A stretch of 64,000 bases of DNA, from NCBI RefSeq assembly GCF_009811415.1, contig NZ_BLIG01000001.1, positions 1-64,000 on the forward strand, given 5' to 3'. The notes under the pieces are model-generated. The model had not been told where the DNA came from, ran no database searches, and saw nothing but the letters and a program-made list of their open reading frames with translations. Each line of letters starts with the position of its first letter. The stretch's first letter is position 1. The DNA comes from Alteromonas sp. KUL106 (GTDB taxonomy: Bacteria > Pseudomonadota > Gammaproteobacteria > Enterobacterales > Alteromonadaceae). The translations under genes were made by a program, and so were the position numbers. This document shows, one piece after another, positions 59,508-64,000 of this stretch.

Positions 59508-60200
59508 ATGCTCATTATAAACAAGCTAAAGAAATCGTTTTCTGATACAGAAAAACCACTGCTTAACAATCTTAACCTTTCGCTTCATAGCGACGAATCA
59601 CTCAGCATTCAGGGCGCATCCGGCTGTGGAAAATCTACCTTGCTTTCACTGATTGCTGGTTTTGACCATCCTGACAGTGGAGATATTATCATTGATAACT
59701 TGTCTGTTACTGAAAGTAAGAATAACGCTCACCGCATCGATCAATTCCGCAAGAATAAGATGGGTATCGTGTTTCAAAGCTTTAATTTGTTTGATTGCTT
59801 CAACGCATGGGACAACATTGCGTTCACCGCAAGGCTGAAGGGGAACTACGATAAAAAATACCAACAAGCGCTGATGGACCAACTGGGTATTTTATCAATT
59901 GCCAAAAAACCATTGAGTCAACTATCCGGCGGTGAACAACAGCGCTGCGCTATTGCGCGGGCACTAGTACATCGCCCTTCCCTTGTACTCGCCGACGAGC
60001 CTACCGGCAACTTGGACGAAGCCACCAGCGACAGTGTATCTGATTTACTCTATGAAACCTGCAAACAAGCAAATACCGCGTTAGTGGTGGTAACGCACAG
60101 CAACGATGTGGCCAAACGGGCAGACCGCGCTATGAGGCTACACAAAGGTGTATTAGAAAATGCGATGCCTGAGGATGCTTTTGCATCATCCACTTTTTAA
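59508..60200 (+). CDS. ABC transporter ATP-binding protein (AttE/LolD-like)
   Basis: A 230-residue ATPase of the MacB/LolD class: Walker A GASGCGKS at 36-43, signature LSGGEQQ at 138-144, and Walker B with DEPTGNLDE at 162-170. These ATPases drive mechanotransmission permeases of the FtsX type. The next two genes (large FtsX-like permease, AttH/CrtC-like lipoprotein) identify it as the AttE component of an AttEFGH-type system. Confidence 0.9.
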   Translation: MLIINKLKKSFSDTEKPLLNNLNLSLHSDESLSIQGASGCGKSTLLSLIAGFDHPDSGDIIIDNLSVTESKNNAHRIDQFRKNKMGIVFQSFNLFDCFNAWDNIAFTARLKGNYDKKYQQALMDQLGILSIAKKPLSQLSGGEQQRCAIARALVHRPSLVLADEPTGNLDEATSDSVSDLLYETCKQANTALVVVTHSNDVAKRADRAMRLHKGVLENAMPEDAFASSTF

Positions 60201-60266
60201 TGCATAACGTTCTAGTGACTCAAAACGAAGAATAAAAATGAATAGAACACGCTAGAGGAGAAGCCG

Positions 60267-63239
60267 TTGCGTACGTTTTTGCTCACTACCCTCGCCTTAC
60301 TTGCCATGGTGCGAACGCGCCCATGGGAGCCTTTGCTCATTGTGTTTGCCATAGTATTGGCAAATGCCGGTTTGGTCACCGTGCTACTCATAAACGAAGG
60401 CGCTGCACAGGGGGAGCTACTGCAAAATAAACAAAGCCTTCTGACAAGTAGCCTTATAACGCCAACAGGCAACAAAGCCTATTTCACCAAAGAGCAATAT
60501 TCGTTATTACGCAGAAATGGCTTTACTCAGCTTATTGCGTTTACTGCGCGAGATATAACGTTAACCTGTGACCGCCAAGCGCAAGAGAATAAAGGTAGCG
60601 CCAAGGTTACACTTTTAGGTATCGATTCTCAGCCACTTTTGGGAAGTCGATACCGCGGATTGTCTGCACCTGACCTGTCGTTTTTTCTAAACTCAGTCTC
60701 CACATCACCTGAATCATCAAAAAACAATACGCACTCATCTGGCGCACGGGTTTTCAGCCCGCCGTTAACTCGCCCATCTTTATCTAACCCATCGTTATCT
60801 AACCCAGCGTTATCTAACCCAGCGTTATCTAGCCCACCGTTATCTAGACAAGCTGGGCCAGACGTATTTTCGGTAAAGGGGCTTATACATCCTGCTACTA
60901 GCACCAAACTTGCTTGTCATAATCGTCATATGCCGTCGAAAGAAGCGTCTTCAGGCAATAATGAGACGCCTCTTCTCTGGCCAGCCAAGATAACAGCCAG
61001 TGTGACAAGCCTGGTACCTCAAAATACCCTGGTGATTTCCATTGAAGATTTTTATAAGGGCGGAGATCGTACAGAGAGTTCCGCGGTCTCTGAGCAATTA
61101 CAGCTTAAGGGGTTTATTGCTTTAACTGCGCTTAACAACCAAGACATCAGCTTTATGGAAACGTTGCTGAGAATACCTGTTTCATTTAAGCGTTCAGATG
61201 CCATGAATGACACAGGCTCGTTACCCGATAGCTTCCGTTTAAATCTGTGGGCGATGAGTGCGCTCATGGGTGTCGTCGCTCTATTCATCGTGCTCAATGC
61301 GCTAAACCTCATGTACCGCACGCGTCTACCTAATATCATCCGCTTTCGTCAACTGGGTATTTCAGCCTCAATATTAACGCGCGCTTTATTCGCAGAACTA
61401 TTGCTATATTGCCTCATCAGCATCCCTATTGGCATGTTTATGGGCTTTCAAACCGCGTCTTTCCTGTCCCCGGTAATTAGCGGTACCTTTGCGTCGTTGT
61501 TCGATGCGGTATTTATTAACCCTGATATTAATTTACTGTCGTTATTTGGTTTGGCGCTATTGGTTACATTTCTATCGCTGGTGCTGTTTGCTTGCATTCC
61601 GGTTTCGATGCTCTCACGGGCGCTTACGGTCAATCACGCAAAGAGCACAAAACGTGTATCACTCTTGTTCGTTCTACTTACAACCTTACTCACACTGCTG
61701 CTACTTTTTGCTGTTGAGCAGTATGTTGCCTCAACCGCTTCCGCACTTATCTTCGTTGCACTGCTTCTACTATCAAGCTGCGCGCTAGTACTGCTTTGGC
61801 TTCCCGTTTTCGCAAGGGCAATGACGAGGGTTGTACCGAGAAAATGGCCAATGTTTCATTATGTCATTGCCAATATGCACGCGCTATCGGGTAAAACACG
61901 CCTTGCAGTATGCGCTTTTTTCATCGCACTCACGGCCAATATCGGCATGAACACCATGACGGATAGCTTCAGAAATGCCACCGAACAATGGTTAGCACAG
62001 AGGCTTTACGCCCCCTTTTATTTATCCACCGACCAGCTGCTTTCAAGCGTTAACCTTTCACCATCGATTGCCACAACGCCGCTCTTAAAAGTACAAGGGG
62101 AAGTAACGGGTGTGAGCAGTCGCTTAGATAACGCGCTTCGAGTTCAAGACGCGCCATCAAAAATATCGATAAGCAGTTATCCTATTCATGACGCAGGAAA
62201 GCACGCGCTAGTATTTGATTCATTGCTACATTCATCCACTACCTCTACATCTCAATCATCGGCACAGTGGAATAATCAGCTAGATACCCTGTGGCAAAAG
62301 TTTGTTGGCGGTGAAGGCGTGTTTATTAATCAGCAGTTAGCGTATGAGAACGATATACAGCTAGGAGACATTTTAACCGTTTCAAATATAACCCTTGGAC
62401 AGTCAGGCAACGCTACAGTTAATGCGCAAATATCACAGTCTGAATTACAGAAGAACTTAGCCGTCTTTTCAGATGTGCCTACGTGGAAAGTACTCGGTAT
62501 TTACCCTGATTATGGAAATCTAAATGGTCAGGTATTAGTTCCACTTCCCTTCTTTGCAACGCAAGATGATACGGTCAAAAACGCATTATTTTCTGGCGTA
62601 ATGGCGCTGTCCCCAAAGGACCAAACTCGTAAAGTTGAAAAGAAGAGCGCTCCAAATAAGAACGATAATGACGTTGAAAGAAGTGAAGGGTTTCCGGCCT
62701 TTGTTAAGGCAAACAGCCTTGAATTTAAAGCTCAAGTAGAAAAAGCGCTGAACGAACAACCCCACATGCAAGGCAAATACACCCTGTATGCTAAGCAAGA
62801 CTTACTCGATGTTTCTATGCAAACCTTTGACCGGACCTTCGTGTTAACCAATGGTCTTAACATTACAACGCTGCTGGTTGCAGGTATAGCATTTGCAGTT
62901 TCACTTACGGTATTAACCCTTGGTAGCGCTGCACAGCTATCGGTGCTCAGGGCCATTGGAATAAGTCAAATCAAAGTAAAATTTGCCCTGTTTATGCAGT
63001 ACATGTTGCTGTGTTTTGTTTCCGCGCTTCTCGCTATTCCTTTCGGTATCTATTTAGCTTACGTATTCATTCATTTGGTCAACAGACATGCGTTCAACTG
63101 GACATATCCGTTGGCTATTGACTTACCTGTAATCGCGTCAAGTGCAGGCTGGTCTCTGCTTATCGTATCGCTGGTACTTATGCTCCCACTAGGCAAGTTA
63201 AAGCCTAAAATCGATTTAAGGCAGGAGGTTCAGCTATGA
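60267..63239 (+). CDS. Large FtsX-family ABC permease (fused AttF-AttG type)
   Basis: A 990-residue inner-membrane protein. It has a first helix near residues 23-43 and a long periplasmic domain (about 45-330). Two helix bundles, at about 330-540 and 870-985, are split by a second periplasmic domain. This duplicated FtsX layout suggests fusion of the separate AttF and AttG permeases. The first periplasmic domain contains tandem LSNP(S/A) pentapeptides at about 171-196. Start at TTG 60267 follows GGAGAAG. It ends within the next gene's start (ATGA overlap). The substrate is unknown; lipids or lipoproteins are the usual cargo for this class. Confidence 0.88.
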   Translation: MRTFLLTTLALLAMVRTRPWEPLLIVFAIVLANAGLVTVLLINEGAAQGELLQNKQSLLTSSLITPTGNKAYFTKEQYSLLRRNGFTQLIAFTARDITLTCDRQAQENKGSAKVTLLGIDSQPLLGSRYRGLSAPDLSFFLNSVSTSPESSKNNTHSSGARVFSPPLTRPSLSNPSLSNPALSNPALSSPPLSRQAGPDVFSVKGLIHPATSTKLACHNRHMPSKEASSGNNETPLLWPAKITASVTSLVPQNTLVISIEDFYKGGDRTESSAVSEQLQLKGFIALTALNNQDISFMETLLRIPVSFKRSDAMNDTGSLPDSFRLNLWAMSALMGVVALFIVLNALNLMYRTRLPNIIRFRQLGISASILTRALFAELLLYCLISIPIGMFMGFQTASFLSPVISGTFASLFDAVFINPDINLLSLFGLALLVTFLSLVLFACIPVSMLSRALTVNHAKSTKRVSLLFVLLTTLLTLLLLFAVEQYVASTASALIFVALLLLSSCALVLLWLPVFARAMTRVVPRKWPMFHYVIANMHALSGKTRLAVCAFFIALTANIGMNTMTDSFRNATEQWLAQRLYAPFYLSTDQLLSSVNLSPSIATTPLLKVQGEVTGVSSRLDNALRVQDAPSKISISSYPIHDAGKHALVFDSLLHSSTTSTSQSSAQWNNQLDTLWQKFVGGEGVFINQQLAYENDIQLGDILTVSNITLGQSGNATVNAQISQSELQKNLAVFSDVPTWKVLGIYPDYGNLNGQVLVPLPFFATQDDTVKNALFSGVMALSPKDQTRKVEKKSAPNKNDNDVERSEGFPAFVKANSLEFKAQVEKALNEQPHMQGKYTLYAKQDLLDVSMQTFDRTFVLTNGLNITTLLVAGIAFAVSLTVLTLGSAAQLSVLRAIGISQIKVKFALFMQYMLLCFVSALLAIPFGIYLAYVFIHLVNRHAFNWTYPLAIDLPVIASSAGWSLLIVSLVLMLPLGKLKPKIDLRQEVQL
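60776..60850 (+). repeat. 15-base tandem repeat inside the permease gene
   Basis: About five units of the type GTTATCTAACCCAGC encode LSNPx pentapeptides. Units two to four are nearly identical, so copy number may vary by slippage without changing the frame. Confidence 0.8.
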
Positions 63240-64000
63240 GACAATACACGGCTAAGAAATCAACAACACACTTATCAAGATACTGTTATAAAACAATGGG
63301 TAAGGTTGTTAAAAGAACGAGCAGAGAAAGAGATCTGGCAAATAGCGTTCTCTGCAAAACTCAGTGTTATTGCCGTGTGTTGTTTATTAACCGCTTGCGG
63401 TTCGCCTGATGACGGTACGAACAATGAAGTAAATAACGCTCCGAACCGCTTCTTCGGAAACATGGAAACCAGCGCCCGCTTTGCTTCCGTAGAGCGTAAT
63501 TCGCCCTTAACGCTACCTTCAGATCATAAAAGCCATCCTGACTTTCAGCTTGAATGGTGGTATCTAACCTTCGTTCTGGAAAATGAAACAGGCGAAGCGC
63601 TAGGCCTTCAATATACCCTCTTTCGTTTTAATACCAATGACGATGAGAATACCGATGCCACTAACGATAGCTGGTCAAACGGACAGCAATGGATGGGGCA
63701 TGCCTCACTTCATACCATCAACACGCATTACTTTGAAGAAAGCTTTGCTTCAGGTGGCGTGGGCAACGCGTTTGTGAAATCACAACCGTTTAGTGCAGTG
63801 ATAGATGATTGGACGTGGCAAGGTGTAGCGCAAGAATTAAATAACAATAGCGAACGCGAAAGCAAAGCTATGTTCCCCTCTACGTTGTCTTTTGCATTTG
63901 GACAGCCCAAGCAAGTTACGCCAACCACGTCAGAAAAAGAAGCGCAAAAGCCTTCAGAACCAACCGCAATAACGAAAGAGCAAAAGCTCAATAAAGCCGC
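63236..64000 (+). CDS. AttH/CrtC-like lipoprotein, incomplete at the window edge, with a frame conflict at its start
   Basis: The frame of codons from 63237 encodes a lipoprotein signal (KLSVIAVCCLLTACGSP, with the lipobox cysteine codon at 63396). The N-terminal domain of the AttH/carotenoid hydratase-like family follows (HPDFQLEWWYLTFVLE, LGLQYTLFRF, GHASLHT). It runs off the window. The only well-placed start, ATG 63236 with AGGAGG at 63222-63227, is in a different frame and stops within about 60 codons. In the lipoprotein frame the best start is TTG 63306, with a poor ribosome binding site. A one-base frameshift, mutational or sequencing error, is likely. It is the last visible gene of the AttEFGH-type operon. 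Confidence 0.8.

Overview
The window looks like a chromosomal segment of a marine gammaproteobacterium of the Alteromonas/Alteromonadales type. The evidence is moderate GC, protein sequences closest in feel to Vibrio, Shewanella and E. coli orthologues, and several conserved gammaproteobacterial gene orders. These are xseA divergent from guaB-guaA; rlmN-pilW-rodZ-ispG-hisS-yfgM-bamB-der; queA-tgt-yajC-secD-secF; and suhB divergent from trmJ-cysE, next to iscR. This assignment is inference; no rRNA or tRNA gene was found to anchor it.

Layout. 0-6.7 kb: folD, a DUF1415 gene, trmO, proS, a metallo-beta-lactamase-fold hydrolase and an outer-membrane phospholipase A (pldA). 6.7-9.4 kb: a decayed region with an internally deleted IS3-family element and a secreted von Willebrand A/PEP-CTERM protein. 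9.4-18.1 kb: an HDAC-like deacetylase, a chemotaxis receptor, guaA and guaB (with a 107-bp stem-loop element between them), xseA and an unknown exported protein. 18.6-28.9 kb: the der-to-ndk housekeeping cluster, all on the minus strand. 29.1-37.3 kb: an iron-sulfur cluster assembly locus in which iscR-iscS is followed by sufBCDS, an A-type carrier, sufT and sufE. There is no iscU, hscBA or fdx. I see IscR-type operators in front of both iscR and sufB.

37.3-43.1 kb is an accessory insert lying between iscR and cysE, which are neighbours in other gammaproteobacteria. It holds two small unknown genes separated by an integron attC-like recombination site, a third unknown gene whose start is put out of frame by a run of nine G, an alpha/beta hydrolase and a Baeyer-Villiger-type monooxygenase. 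43.2-51.6 kb returns to core genes: cysE, trmJ, suhB, secF, secD, yajC, tgt and queA.

52-59.2 kb is a yjfIJ...yjfC-like envelope-stress operon (DUF2170, PspA/IM30, DUF2491, DUF350, DUF1190, ATP-grasp) carrying an inserted TVGYGD/RCK potassium-channel gene. A rhomboid protease and a VC0807-type membrane protein follow. A MITE-like element with 27-bp terminal inverted repeats comes next. 59.5-64 kb is an AttEFGH-type ABC system: an ATPase, one large permease that appears to fuse AttF and AttG, and an AttH/CrtC-like lipoprotein. The lipoprotein gene runs off the window and its reading frame does not match its well-placed start codon.

The most interesting points are the cassette island with its attC-like site and homopolymer switch at 38457-38465, the dual IscR control of a hybrid Isc/Suf system, several non-coding mobile or structured repeats, and the channel-containing PspA operon.
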